Shown here piece after piece: positions 46,601-56,700 of a DNA stretch of 64,000 nucleotides. Below the pieces are notes generated by a model. It searched no databases. It was not told the origin of the DNA and saw only the letters and a list, made by a program, of their open reading frames with translations. The stretch is from Colius striatus. Its lineage: Eukaryota; Chordata; Aves; Coliiformes; Coliidae. Every line of letters starts with the position of its first letter. Within the stretch, counting starts at the first letter, position 1. The translations under genes were made by a program, and so were the position numbers. The stretch spans positions 12,965,048 through 13,029,047 of the forward strand of contig NC_084772.1 in assembly GCF_028858725.1 (NCBI RefSeq), given 5' to 3'.

Positions 46601-49600
46601 TTTGAAAGAGGAAAAGGAAAGGCAGAAAATAAAAATCAGCATTTGCATTTCTGAAATTAAGAAACATTGGGAAACTCCATCTGTTACCAACACTTTGATC
46701 AAGAGGAGTCACCTTCTCAAACATCCTGGCAGACAGCTCTGAACTTGCAAGTTCTGTTCTGCTAAAAACCAAAAAAAAAAAAAATTAAACTCCTCACATA
46801 CTGCTTCTACAGTCCAGGTTATGCAACTTTTTCTAGTCCAAATACATGCATGTTCATCAGAACTTGACGTTTTCCTGATATTGCCTTGCCTGGGGGCTAG
46901 AGCCCACTAAACTGGATAAAAAAAAATGTGTGGCACCTCAGAACAACTATATCATTTTCAGATTTCTAAAGCTAAACCTGCTCTTCTTATATTTCTCATT
47001 CTTTCTAAAAACATATAGCCTTTGTTGAGGAATGCTTAAAAAAAGTATATTTCCTTAGCTGGGGTCATGCATAGAAAAACCCTATCACATTTCTCATTAA
47101 TTTGGGGTTCTATCCTCCCTCCCTACCGTGAACTACAACTCACCTCCCACTGCTTCTGTAACACCAGGCTCCAGCCCTCAAATAAGACGCTCTTGAGTAC
47201 CTCTTCATAGGATACTGCTGAGCTGCCACTCAACAACCATCTTTCAATTCTTCCCCACACAGAGTTCTAAGTTCTTTCAATCATCTACTAGAGAAGCTGC
47301 AAAAACAACTTCAGATATTACTGTATTTGTCAACTTGACTGCCTCTCACACCCTCTCCCTTTGTTTCCCCTGGTCAACAAACTGAAGAATTCAAGCAGGC
47401 CCTTGATATTTTTCTTCTTCATTGTGAGTCTTTCATCCTGCTGGTAGTTTCATGAAATCTTAACTTTTCTATGGATCATGGAAAAAAACAAACCACATCT
47501 TTAATTAAAATTTCAGCATTAATAGCTCAGTCTTCAAATTGCAGGAGAGCAGAGCAGGATAGGCTCTCAAAAGGTCACCCCACTGTCCCAAGCAAGGAGC
47601 AATTTCACCTGGGTCAGTTTTGCCAGATGCAGGTTTAACCTGTTCTGTAAGTTGATGAAAGAAGCTCCCTAGTCTTTGTAGTAATCCACATCAGTACTTC
47701 ACTAACACTACAAAGTATTTCCACAGCATCTAATATGAATCTGTCCTTCTGAAATTTATGTTCATTGCTTGTTGCTCCACCTTACAGGGATACGAAGAAC
47801 AGAATACTGCCATGTCTTCTAGTAGCTTCTTACACACCCGAATAATTCTAGTTTTCCTTCTAAGTGTTCCATAGAGTCATTTTTTTCAGTTTGTCCACTG
47901 AAGTCTCGTTTCCTGTTTGTCTGATTACTCTTGCTACTCTCCTCTGGTGTCTCTCCAGCTGCTCACTGTTTCTCTAAGTGCAACAGCAGTGGTGCACAGC
48001 TATACTGTTGTGTTAAATTCATAATAATCAAAGTGAAGAGAGTTGAATGTTTATTTCATGGTTCTTGCAGGTTATCATCGTGTTAAATACATTATAGGTG
48101 CTTCTTTGTACAACAGTTATTTATAATTTGCAACCACACAACACTGACTCCTATTCAACAAAGGATTATCACAAACCCAAGAAGTGTTCTTCAGACCTGC
48201 TGCCTGGCAGGCTCCACTCAGGAGGCTGAAGGTTTCTATTTAAACACTGTAACATTCAATTTTACACTCTGAATTCCATTCAAACTGTGAAACTCATTTG
48301 TTCAATTCAAGATTATTTTTAACTCAGCAGGTCTTCCAGCATGCTTACATCATGTACTTTCAAGTCACCCACAGACTTAAAATACATTCTTCAAGCTGAC
48401 CTCTGTAAGGTCCATTTTGACAGAGCAACTGATAACTGCTTCCTGCGCAGAATCACCTAACTGCTTGCCCATGTACTTCAGTCACCTAAACCACCTTCCT
48501 TGGTTCACTTATAAAACAACCACGAGACATTGTCAAACCCTTAAATTTTGGTGGTTCTTAAGCAAAAGCAAAATACAAGACTTGTCTCATTATGCCAAAG
48601 CTTCCATAAATCCTGCATACTGACTTTTCCTAAAGCTGTAAGATGCAGTTTTAATTAAGAAAAGGTATAAGAAAAGTATAACAGCAAGTGGTTAATTTCC
48701 ATAAGGTATGCCTAAAAAAAGAAACCCAGGCAATCCTGCTGTTGTGCCTGCATCCTGTTTACATTGCTCCTACCATTGAGCTGCCTGGTGAAGGGAACAC
48801 TGCAGGTGCACAGGCAGCTCAGGAACAAGGGTTAGGTCAGCACAGGTAAAGCAGTGACCAAAGCAAGTTTCTCTACCTTTGCTTTAAACTGGAAGGACTT
48901 GCAGCCAAATTATGCAAATTATGCTTTGCTTTTGCTCACTCATTGCTGAAGAAGCAACTCTGCACACCGTGTGTGGGGCAGGGTATAAATTAGCACAAAG
49001 AATTGCTTGACTAAGTTATAAAAGCAGTATACAGATAGCTGCCAACATTTTGCAGGACAGAGTTTAAAAGTCCACAAAACATCCCTGCAAGACAGGTTTT
49101 GCTTCACATGGTTTTGCTTTTTTTTAATTAGCAAGTCTTTCAGCACAGGTATTTTCAAGGCCTTTAATTACATAAACACACACTGACTTTTAAATTTTAA
49201 TTATTCTTTTTCCTATAGCCTTAGCTAAACATGGTGATGTTATTAGATTGTTTTCAAAAATACCAGTCCACAGAAGACATTTAACACAAAATGAAGCCAG
49301 TATTACTTCATTCTACACTGAGTATACAAAACTGTCAGCCATATTTCTCCCTACAATTTTGTACTACAAATAGCACTCTACTTGACTACTCCATCAATAA
49401 GCTGTGCAGTTACAGAAAGCGGATAATGCTTGATAAGCGTGTGTAGATAACATTCATCTTTACAAGGTCACTTGAAACCTGAATCAAAAATAAGAGAACT
49501 CAAAAATAAGTTTCCAACTCAGGACAGAATTCTGTAGGAATAACTTTGCAAAGGCTGCTGTAAGGTAACAAGACATGTCAAAACACAAGCAACTACTAAA

Positions 49601-50719
49601 GCCGCGAGGGACTCATATGGGACAACTACGTAACAGGTAGTATAAAGTGATGTTTGCTACAGAAGAAATACCCAGAAATATCCAGCCAGGCATGAGTAGA
49701 GTTGGGGATTCTCTTAACTTCAAAACCTCTGAATTCTGACTGTGGGGCACTGACTGCCAGGATATGGAAATTATAGCAAAGTCATTCCAAATTTTTACAG
49801 CACAAACATCTCATGCTAGCATGGTAGTCTCCTTTTAAGCACAACATCTCAGACAAAAACATTTTGAAGTATGATAAAGCAGTTTTACACAAACACTGAT
49901 GACAGTACACTACTCCCAAGTGTACAGGTTTCTCCTCAGAATGGATGAGGCTAAGGAAAGTATAGGTTAATTTAGAACACGACGGCTTATTATTGTTAGA
50001 AATAGTAGCTAACAGAAAATAGAACACTGTTTAAAACTTTTACCCAGCTGGTTTGAAGAAGCAGGGCATTGAGTTTCCCAAGTTTCTCTCTTTACCAGGA
50101 CTACCCACAAACACAAAGCAAGGCACTGAGAACTTTTGGTGTAGAAGTGATTTTGAAGACAAGTCCAATTAAGAAGGAATGATACAAATTCACATGCAAA
50201 ACAGAATTCCCCAAGGTAACTTACCTCAATGTCTTGTAGGCTGAACTCCTTTTGATCTTTAAAGTTTGCAGCTCCTGCACTCAGTTCCATCAGCATTTTT
50301 GCTATTTCTGGTTTTATTGCTGCTGTGAGTCTACTCGCTGCTTCCATGACATGTTCCTGCACGTCTTTCAGTTGCATAGCTGCCTTAGAATAGTGTGAGT
50401 TCCTAAATACACTGCTGAAAAGGTCTGTAAGGAAAGTGCTCGTACGGCAAAACACATTGAGTGCATCCAGATACTTGGAGATTCCCTGCTGGATGTCTGC
50501 AATGGGAGTAGTGTGGGACACGGGGTGGTTGCAGCTGCCCGCAGCAGCTGAGGAGACCAAAGGGGCTGCAGGGGCTGTAGACGCCAGCGGTGCGCTCAAG
50601 GTCCTGCCTAGCTCAGGCATCTGATATTGCTGGTGTTGCTGCACTTTTTGCTTGGACCCGCCAAGCAAAAAGCGCCGCTTATAGTCCATTTTGCTTTCTT
50701 GTGCACTGCAGCAATACAT
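22360..50719 (-). CDS. GARRE1: GARRE1 (KIAA0355), Rac/RhoG effector of mRNA granules
   Basis: Granule-associated Rac and RhoG effector 1. It binds GTP-bound RAC1 and associates with CCR4-NOT and P-body components (published knowledge as I recall it). Thirteen coding exons on the - strand: 50719-50225, 42301-42095, 39696-39556, 39296-39201, 39081-38920, 38003-37845, 32987-32890, 31475-31350, 30867-29876, 26349-26184, 25302-25168, 23333-23255 and 22671-22360. All splice sites are GT-AG and all phases fit, giving 1055 residues (human about 1070). It starts MYCCSAQESKMDYKRRF and ends RRPSYLHQY. The N-terminal half looks folded and helical and includes the region annotated as DUF4745. After about residue 500 the protein is S/Q/P-rich and disordered, with a polyglutamine patch. 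There is no signal peptide or membrane segment. An in-frame TAA at 50752-50750 precedes the start, if that stretch is transcribed. The gene is convergent with SS18L2 and LSM14A. Confidence 0.98.
23255..23333 (-). CDS. GARRE1: GARRE1 coding exon 12 (residues 926-952)
   Basis: 79 bases encoding KHSSGEQEPSTLPSPPLLSA then ADDRNQ. The acceptor TTTTTTTGGCAG is strong; the donor is GTAAGT. It ends in phase 0. Confidence 0.95.
24982..25005. promoter_or_regulatory. Two adjacent κB-like motifs in a GARRE1 intron
   Basis: GGGAATTCCC at 24982-24991, a perfect palindrome fitting the NF-κB consensus, is followed five bases later by GGGAATCCC at 24997-25005. They lie within an imperfect direct repeat (CCCACTTAGGGAATT then CCCACTTTGGGAAT). 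The sequence match is clear; function is unknown. Confidence 0.35.
25168..25302 (-). CDS. GARRE1: GARRE1 coding exon 11 (residues 881-926)
   Basis: Encodes DVTNNWSGTQGDSASSSDET then SSANGDSLFSMFSGPDLVAA and VKQR, with the last arginine split. The donor is GTGAGC and the acceptor GTCTTACAG. Confidence 0.96.
26184..26349 (-). CDS. GARRE1: GARRE1 coding exon 10 (residues 826-881)
   Basis: Encodes GSDPEFARYVAGVNQAMQQK, RQAQHVRRPSN and a tryptophan/proline-rich end (KTWPFPEYFTEG). The acceptor is TTAATTCAG and the donor GTACGA. Confidence 0.95.
29299..29618 (-). mobile_element. CR1 LINE fragment, antisense to + strand
   Basis: Reads on the + strand as the reverse complement of a CR1 3' end: CACAGAATCACAACATGG, then GGTTGGAAGGGATCAA, then CCTCCAGAGAAGAAGACTCC, CTGTGCCAGGGCTCCCTCA and CCCTTGTCCTGTCACTGGAC. 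It has the same transcriptional orientation as GARRE1. Confidence 0.93.
29876..30867 (-). CDS. GARRE1: GARRE1 coding exon 9, large disordered-region exon
   Basis: 992 bases covering residues 495-826. It begins EQALPCIQIQLQREISDFGN, includes GGLQKTFSKLTSRFTKK and the conserved NLPTDQEMQDVIDFLSGFNM, and carries a glutamine-rich patch (SQQQQSQKQQQQQMQYYQ). It ends MLGEILPFDPA plus one base. Long serine/glutamine/proline stretches suggest disorder. The exon lacks an ATG at its 5' end because it is internal. Confidence 0.97.
30198..30240 (-). repeat. GARRE1: CAG/CAA-type glutamine repeat inside GARRE1 exon 9
   Basis: Imperfect run of glutamine codons on the - strand (CTG/TTG on +) encoding QQQQ, SQK and QQQQQ. 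Interruptions by other codons should limit slippage. The tract appears shorter than the human one as I recall it. Confidence 0.85.
30868..32889 (-). other. GARRE1: GARRE1 introns 7 and 8, around coding exon 8
   Basis: The introns are 30868-31349 and 31476-32889. The stretch 31850-32280 is somewhat richer in G+C and open in several frames, but I recognise no protein or repeat in it. Confidence 0.75.
31350..31475 (-). CDS. GARRE1: GARRE1 coding exon 8 (residues 453-495)
   Basis: Encodes CLKEDPATMSLLQRSLDPEK then TLGLVDVLYTAMFDIHRWKE and G, leaving two bases of an arginine codon. The donor is GTACAT and the acceptor TGTACAG. Confidence 0.95.
32890..32987 (-). CDS. GARRE1: GARRE1 coding exon 7 (residues 421-453)
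   Basis: Encodes VVVDTAQIENKEAYAPQISL then EGSRIVVQVPSTW, with the tryptophan codon split (phase 2) at donor GTAAAT. The acceptor is TTTGCTAG. Confidence 0.96.
32988..37844 (-). other. GARRE1: GARRE1 intron 6
   Basis: 4.9 kb intron with a CR1 piece at about 33945-34312. A moderately GC-richer stretch at about 36100-36430 resembles no element I know. Confidence 0.8.
33945..34312 (+). mobile_element. CR1 LINE fragment, sense on + strand
   Basis: The CR1 3' end is clear: CTAGAGAAGAGGGAACTGAG, the translated VRVREPWHRLPRGVVESPSL, GGACTAGATGATCTCTAAAG and CCCTTCCAACCCCTACCATT, then the terminal TTCTATGAG. It is 5'-truncated and lies antisense within the GARRE1 intron. It looks less decayed than the other copies here. 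Confidence 0.95.
37845..38003 (-). CDS. GARRE1: GARRE1 coding exon 6 (residues 368-420)
   Basis: 53 codons, from HTMLQLIKEAGCHNGLTPRD to CKTAVQLLFGQAGL. The acceptor is TTTTTCAG and the donor GTAAGT; phase 0 at both ends. Confidence 0.96.
38920..39081 (-). CDS. GARRE1: GARRE1 coding exon 5 (residues 314-367)
   Basis: 54 codons from GCCSEAEAQQTGRRQTPPQP to FNESAAENLKLKT. The acceptor is TATTTTAG and the donor GTAATA. The intron to exon 4 is only 119 bases. Confidence 0.95.
39201..39296 (-). CDS. GARRE1: GARRE1 coding exon 4 (residues 282-313)
   Basis: 32 codons, phase 0 at both ends, encoding AYKVALESLGHCEYAMKAGF then HLNPKAIEASLQ. The donor is GTAGGA. Confidence 0.95.
39556..39696 (-). CDS. 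GARRE1: GARRE1 coding exon 3 (residues 235-281)
   Basis: 47 codons, phase 0 at both ends. It encodes ATSRLRERGCDGCLAGIEVQ, then QLFCSQSVSIPEHQLKELNM and KIDSALQ. The donor GTTGGT is weaker than the consensus. Confidence 0.95.
42095..42301 (-). CDS. GARRE1: GARRE1 coding exon 2 (residues 166-234)
   Basis: The acceptor TTTTCCCACAG is followed by VLGRCFLTVMQVHFQFLSQA, and the exon ends ELEDAIRSWRGAAE before donor GTACAG. It is phase 0 at both ends. The middle (ERKNISGAGASNLSPTNE) differs from human and is the most variable part of this exon. Confidence 0.95.
45103..45195 (-). mobile_element. Short CR1 3'-end remnant, antisense to + strand
   Basis: TCATAGAATCATTATGGTTG followed by GAAAAGACCTTTAAGATGAA and GTCCAAGTG is the reverse complement of a CR1 3' terminus. 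The part after about 45160 (ATTGCTAAACAGTGATGCC) is a decayed continuation, so the right edge is approximate. Confidence 0.8.
46771..46784. repeat. Poly-A tract
   Basis: Run of 14 A in GARRE1 intron 1, with no recognisable element next to it. Confidence 0.75.
47650..48015 (-). mobile_element. Decayed CR1/L3-like LINE remnant, antisense to + strand
   Basis: The order of motifs fits the reverse complement of the CR1 3' region: TCTAATATGAATCTGTCCTT, TTCATTGCTTGTTGCTCCAC, CTTACAGGGATACGAAGAAC and CTCTCCTCTGGTGTCTCTCC, then a decayed AGTGCAACAGCAGTGGTGC. Divergence is high, so the family is uncertain and the edges are approximate. Confidence 0.6.
50225..50719 (-). CDS. GARRE1: GARRE1 coding exon 1 (residues 1-165)
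   Basis: Starts at ATG 50719-50717 and ends with donor GTAAGT after GACATTGAG. It encodes KRRFLLGGSKQKVQQHQQYQ, then an alanine/proline-rich stretch, then the conserved segment from IADIQQGISKYLDALNVF to ANFKDQKEFSLQDIE. The splice acceptor for its 5' UTR is not obvious upstream. Confidence 0.96.
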
Positions 50720-53700
50720 AAGTGAGTGCTTGTCCAAAGGTCTCTTGAATTAACAATCACTTGTCAAATTCCTTCCTCAAATATATAGTTATGTACAGTA
50801 ACAGTGGTGGACTGTGTACATAGGTTTCACAAAAGGCATTTCAAAAAGGCAAGCGTCTGTATGATCTGTATCAGCAGTGAGAAAGGCAGCAGATTTGCTG
50901 ACTTCGTATTTTCAGTGTTCAGTGCAGCCCTGCTGCAGTTAGAAACTGTACTCAAAAAGCAAGCTGAAATATCTGAATAATGCTCTCTCTCTCCTTCAGT
51001 ATTCCACTCTGCACATAGAAAAGCAATGCTGGGGCAGAGACTGATCACCTACGTTTTCTTCATGAGCATATTGTCATCACTTGCTGTTAAGTCTACAAAA
51101 GTTATTTTTGTCAATGCAAATAATAGTTTTAGAAGCAATACCTTAATACAACTTTCCCGTTAGTAATATCAGGAAAAGTGGAGCAAACCACTGATCAACA
51201 GCGATTATAAAAGCAGTGCAGAAGCTCCTTCCTTGAAAAAGCAAATCCTTATGTCAGCAGATCAAATATCTTCAAATGTCTTGACAGATCCAGTCTGCCA
51301 AATAAGTTTATTTGTAGTGTCTCTTCTTAATACTGGAGGGGAAAAAAAATTCTAGACTCTGTTTACAGAAGACCTTGCAAGTATAAGCTATTAAAAATTA
51401 GAGTGCTGATATTGCAAGTCTTCTTCCCCTTTCCCTGTTTGTTGAGGTAGTTGTTTCCGTTGCAACATTAAGAAGTGGTGTGTCCAGAACGCATTTGCCC
51501 TCAGTTGTAGACTCGGAACAAAAAATGCACAAATATATTTGTAAGGCCTCTAGGTCATTTCCTGTGAAGGGAAAAAAAAAAAAAAAGTTTAAAATGTTAG
51601 CGAACAATGAGAAGGTTTAAGATTTTAACTCCTGCAGTATCCTGGCATGCTTCTCTAACATTGCAACAATACACAAGACCAAAAGGAAGGAAGAGTTGCA
51701 CTGACAGTCTAAAAGGCAGTCTCAAGTTGGTGCTTTCTTGTTACTAAAGTCAATACTGATGAATATTTTCTTATCAATTCTCTCCTTCCAGACTATTAAA
51801 CTTAAGACTACAGTTAATCTCCAGTGCAACCCTTATACGGCGGAAGGCTATTAATGAAGAACTCAGGGAGAGTTAATCAACGTTTTCTAACCTCATCCTT
51901 TTTAAATAATGCAAGAATTAAGTCAATTAAATCTTTTTTCAGGCACTATAATTTATTGCAGAAATCTGAAATTCATATTAATTTTAATAATGTTCTAAAT
52001 CAATATATAAAAGGTTCCTTTTTTTTTTTTCAATGCAGCAGCAGACAAACCTGCCAATACCCTAAATATGATTAGCTGGAAAAATACAACATATACATCC
52101 CATTTCAGGAAGAGGATGTCATTGATCATATGCAAGGTATCACATGAGGTAGAACTGCCTGACAGATGGGTCTAAATAACACTCCCACTAAACATGAAAG
52201 TGGAGAAGAAATATAGCTTGTAGTACTGCCCTGTTCCTAATAGCAAATTCTTGCTCTGCTGGAGAGCCAAAAGCACTTCCTTAAAGGCATTTGTAGGAAG
52301 GCAAACAGAGCCTGAGCAGTGAGAAAGGGTCAGTTTGCAGCAGGAGACTTCCAAGGCCAGGCTGTAGGAACTAGTGCTTCTGCAAACGGGCATGAAGATA
52401 TTTAAGCCCTTACCCTTAGCAAAACACAGCTCTTAACTGGACAGGGCTTGGCACCTCTTGATCATCTTTACATGGAGTTGGGAGTCGTATATGAATGCAA
52501 TAGTCAAAGTTATCCTAGGAGCTCATTTACATATCTTAATATATACATTTCCTATAAACACACACATATGTATTTATACACACGTATGTGATGATATTTT
52601 TAATTTTCTTTTTCGCACAGTATGACTTTATAGCTTGTTAATTAATCCCACCTCAGTCACCCTACTTTGTTCTGTGCCTGAGTCAGAACTGCATTGATCT
52701 AACTGCTGCTTATCCCACCAGCTCAGTTAGGCTGGGAAACCCCATACTTCCTACAGTGTTCCTGGCTTGGAGAGAGAAACAGTCTGTTTGTTGAGATTGC
52801 AAAAGACATTGATTAACCATGTCAGGACATTTATGTTATACTTTCCTTCTGAAGAGAAATAAAGTTTATTCAATCAATTTATCTAGTCCTAACTGTTAGT
52901 CACACTTCAGGCCACTCTCTCCCTACACATACACATAACTTAATTTGATCAAATAAAGACATTCTTTCCTTTATTGCAGCAATTGCAATGTACATGGCTA
53001 ACAACAGTGATTCATAATAGGATTTTTTCCCTGAGCACTTCAAGGAATAATCTAGGCGTAACAGAAATGAGCCCTTTAATGTGACAACAAAACTCTCCTT
53101 TAACTATCAGATTTGAGATATGAAATCTGTATGAATACTGTCAAAATGGTTGAGGAATAAAGACTATCTCCACTCAAAATTTCGTATTTCACCTGTCTGA
53201 AGAAACAAGATAACAACTTGTTCATACCATATGTTTTGACACATATGGATGGCACAAAAGTCCCACAGATAAAGAAGTAGGCAAGACACAGCAGGACAAA
53301 ACTACACATAAGAGCTGGGTAGTCTCACACCCAGTAAAACAACAGACGCACAAGTTTTTCAGGAAGTCATTGCTACAGATGGTTCTGCTTCTGGAGATCT
53401 AGTGCTAAAACTGTTTTGTATTCCCACTTCTAAAAACACGATCCACAGATAAAGCAAAAGAAATTCCATATGCACGTCAGCATCCCTTATTAAAGTACTC
53501 TAGGATGATTACTTTATTTCCTAACCACTTCATACTTCTCTCAATATTCACATTGAATGCATCAAAATGCAATAAACCCATTAAAAAGGAATTTTCCAGG
53601 AGCCTTTGATATCATATGTGTGGCCAAAACGTTTTCTCTTCTTGCTTTACAAGCAACGGTGCCTCACAGTGGAATGCAGGATTAAATTTGGTTTCCTGAT

Positions 53701-56700
53701 TGCATGTAAATGTAGATGGAACAAAAGAGCTGGTTAATTTATATGCATTGTATAAATAAATTGGCGATTATTTTCCCTAAGTAGACATGAATTTTACATC
53801 GCAGAGGAACTTAAGAAATGATCATGAAACTGCTAAATGTTAATTAGCATCAAAAGTAGGAAAAGCTAACAAGGGGTTTTCAAACTACACAGCACTGAAT
53901 TAGACAAGCACATTAGAGATGCACTACAATTTGGTGGTTCTGATTACACACTGAGCCCTTCAGGATCAAACTAAGACACTGATCACTTAAAACAGTTAGA
54001 CATTCAGCCAATACTTAAAACTTCTACATCCTAAAAGAACATGGATGCAATGAATAAGAAAAAAAGGTGTTTTCCTATTGTCAACAGCTACAAAGACAGT
54101 AAATCCTGTCTTTACTTCTAGACAATTTCATAGTCAAACCTGCAGGTACTTATCCCATTCTTGAACTTCAACATTCACTTTAATAAAATCAACACAAAGA
54201 GGACAGGTTGAATCTTCAGGGTCTAAAGAGATATTTATTTATGGAGAGGAAAGCTACAGTTCTCAACACCAGGCATGTGGGTAATGCTACACATCTTGTA
54301 CTTTCTATAATGAGATCTCCAACATGCTACATACAAAATAAACATTCTTTCTTTTGCATCTTTCCTGAAAAAGTGAAGCAGATCATGTTCCCATGCTCTT
54401 CCCTCCCTTCCACACTATAGTTCCCCGTTGGTCTTGCTGCACAGACTAAAAGCGGAGGCTCCATAAAATAACCATATGAACTTCATGCCAATCTAACCCT
54501 TGCCATATTAGAAAAAAACAAAGTGTTTCATTCTGGTGATAGGAAAACAATATGTTGTCAGTCCAAAATATACACTTTCAGCTTCTACTTCATTGTGCAG
54601 AAAACAGAAATATCCACAGAAACCAAGTGCAGAAAGTATCAAAAATGTTAGCATGCCACAAATAAAGAAATAGTATTCCTTCTTTTATGTAATCACAACC
54701 AAAACAGTACCGTTCATATACTATTAAACATAGAACTAATTTATAGTATAAAACAAATTCCATACTGAACACTACCCTGTTGAAAGCTATCAAACACATC
54801 TGAAAAATCTCATCATTCTTTATGTTTTCACTTTAAGGAGTTAATGCTATGGTTAAGAAACTGCTACTTGTTTGAACTATCTGAACTTCTACAGAGAATA
54901 AAGCAGACATCTGCAGGAGTTGCTCTAAAAATGGCCACATTTGCATAGAGGAAACAGAAATTGCATGAAAATTAATGCATATGCAAATCAAGTCCACTTT
55001 TTAATGTAACATTCACAATTTTTTGGTTCAATACTTCCTAGAAAATCAAAAGTATTTTCTCCAATTTCACTGATTGCTCAAGACATAAATTAACAGGGAA
55101 GACTTTTAGACAAATGGAATTTGGTAACTCCCAGTTTCCGGGCCCAGTTTTGGGCCAGCATTGAGGGGTCTAATCTCCCTTCCATCATCCTGTATGGGAT
55201 CACCCTGCTATAAGAGAAGGCAACTCGTTCCCTGAATCAACACAGGAAATTGAGCAGAGGAAGCAGCGAGTAAAATGCACAAGTCTATCACTAGTTTAGT
55301 TACACAATTACACATACTGTCAACTTCCTTTCAGCCAACTTCACTTACCATCTACATCAATGTCTTTGCAGACCATACTGGTTACAAATTTTATTTGTAA
55401 AAAAGCATTTTTCAGGCTTTAAAAAGGGTTCTGATCTCAATTTTAAAAACTGCTTGCAAGGGCAGTCTTTATGAATTCTCTTGTCCTTCCAGTGAATGTG
55501 CAATACAGCTTACATGAGTAAGATGATCCAAAAATCTGAGTTAAATTGTTTGGATGTAATACTTCTGGTTATCATCTGCTGGTTTTATTTTTATGGGATA
55601 TAGATTCCAAATCTCAGAGTGAACTTAACATCATAAGCACCATTTGTGTAAAACAAACATCAAACTAATTAAATTCAATTCAACTCCAAAACAATCAAGA
55701 ACTGCCAGATTGCTTACCAGGAAAGAGCCTGAACAAACAAAGCCTACTGCAAGGCCAAAAGGCCACCAAGCTGCCAGAGCCAAGAGTCTCCTGTTGAAAG
55801 CACACTGATTCCCTCTCGTTTAGCTACATAAATCTTGTGCAAATCCAAAATTTACTTCACTATTAAAGGTATCACTCCACCTTCAAGTTCTGCTGTCACT
55901 AACGTGTACATCAGATCCATCACCTGTCCAGGCCATTCAAAGTCCAAAAGTTAATACTTTAAAAAATATAAAAATACCCCCAAACAGACTTTGACACCTG
56001 AATAGCAAATTGGGAGCAGCGCAGTAAAGGAAGCCCATTTACCATTTCCTGAAGACCAGTCTTCCACTGTCTTCACCACGAGCTGTCTCAGAACGAAAAG
56101 AAGTTAATATCCAAGACCCAGGCAATATTAACTTGTGTACCAGCACCTCACAACATAGCTACAAATATCCTGGCCAACGAAATCCAGTGACCTATGTCAG
56201 AGACGACCAGTATCCCACTCAGACCTGAAGGTAAATGTGCATCACCACACAGTCTCTGCTCACTATGAGTGCAGCAATGGCAAGGACAGGGTACGCAGTA
56301 CCAAGAGATTCTGGAGAAAAAGCACTCAGAGGCCCAACTATAAAAAGATTTCAAACCAGTAGTCTACATGAAAGCACAGACACAGTATTTAAAGAGGAGA
56401 AATGGAAAGTTAGTCCCAGACAGGGGCCTTGTAAAGTAGATTGTACCAGTGTGCTCTGGGAACAAATTAACTGTACCCAGTCTTCATCTGGGAGGAAGAG
56501 CCACAGGCTGCATGCAGTGTAAGAGGTTACTTCTTCCTTTTCCTTTTAGATGAGCTACTATATGTAGGTAAGAACATAGAGACAGATGGTGGAAACTCTT
56601 TCCTCCAAATATACTTTTCACAATCCTAGTAAATAAACAGGTTAAAAAAAACCCACAGTCAAGTAGTCCCAGCTACTTTTAAGACAGATACTAATACAGT

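Larger units (their letters stand above)
42302..50224 (-). other. GARRE1: GARRE1 intron 1 between coding exons 1 and 2
   Basis: 7.9 kb AT-rich intron. It holds a short CR1 end at about 45103-45195, a decayed CR1-like block at about 47650-48015 and an A tract at 46771-46784. No other exon is recognised. Confidence 0.8.
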
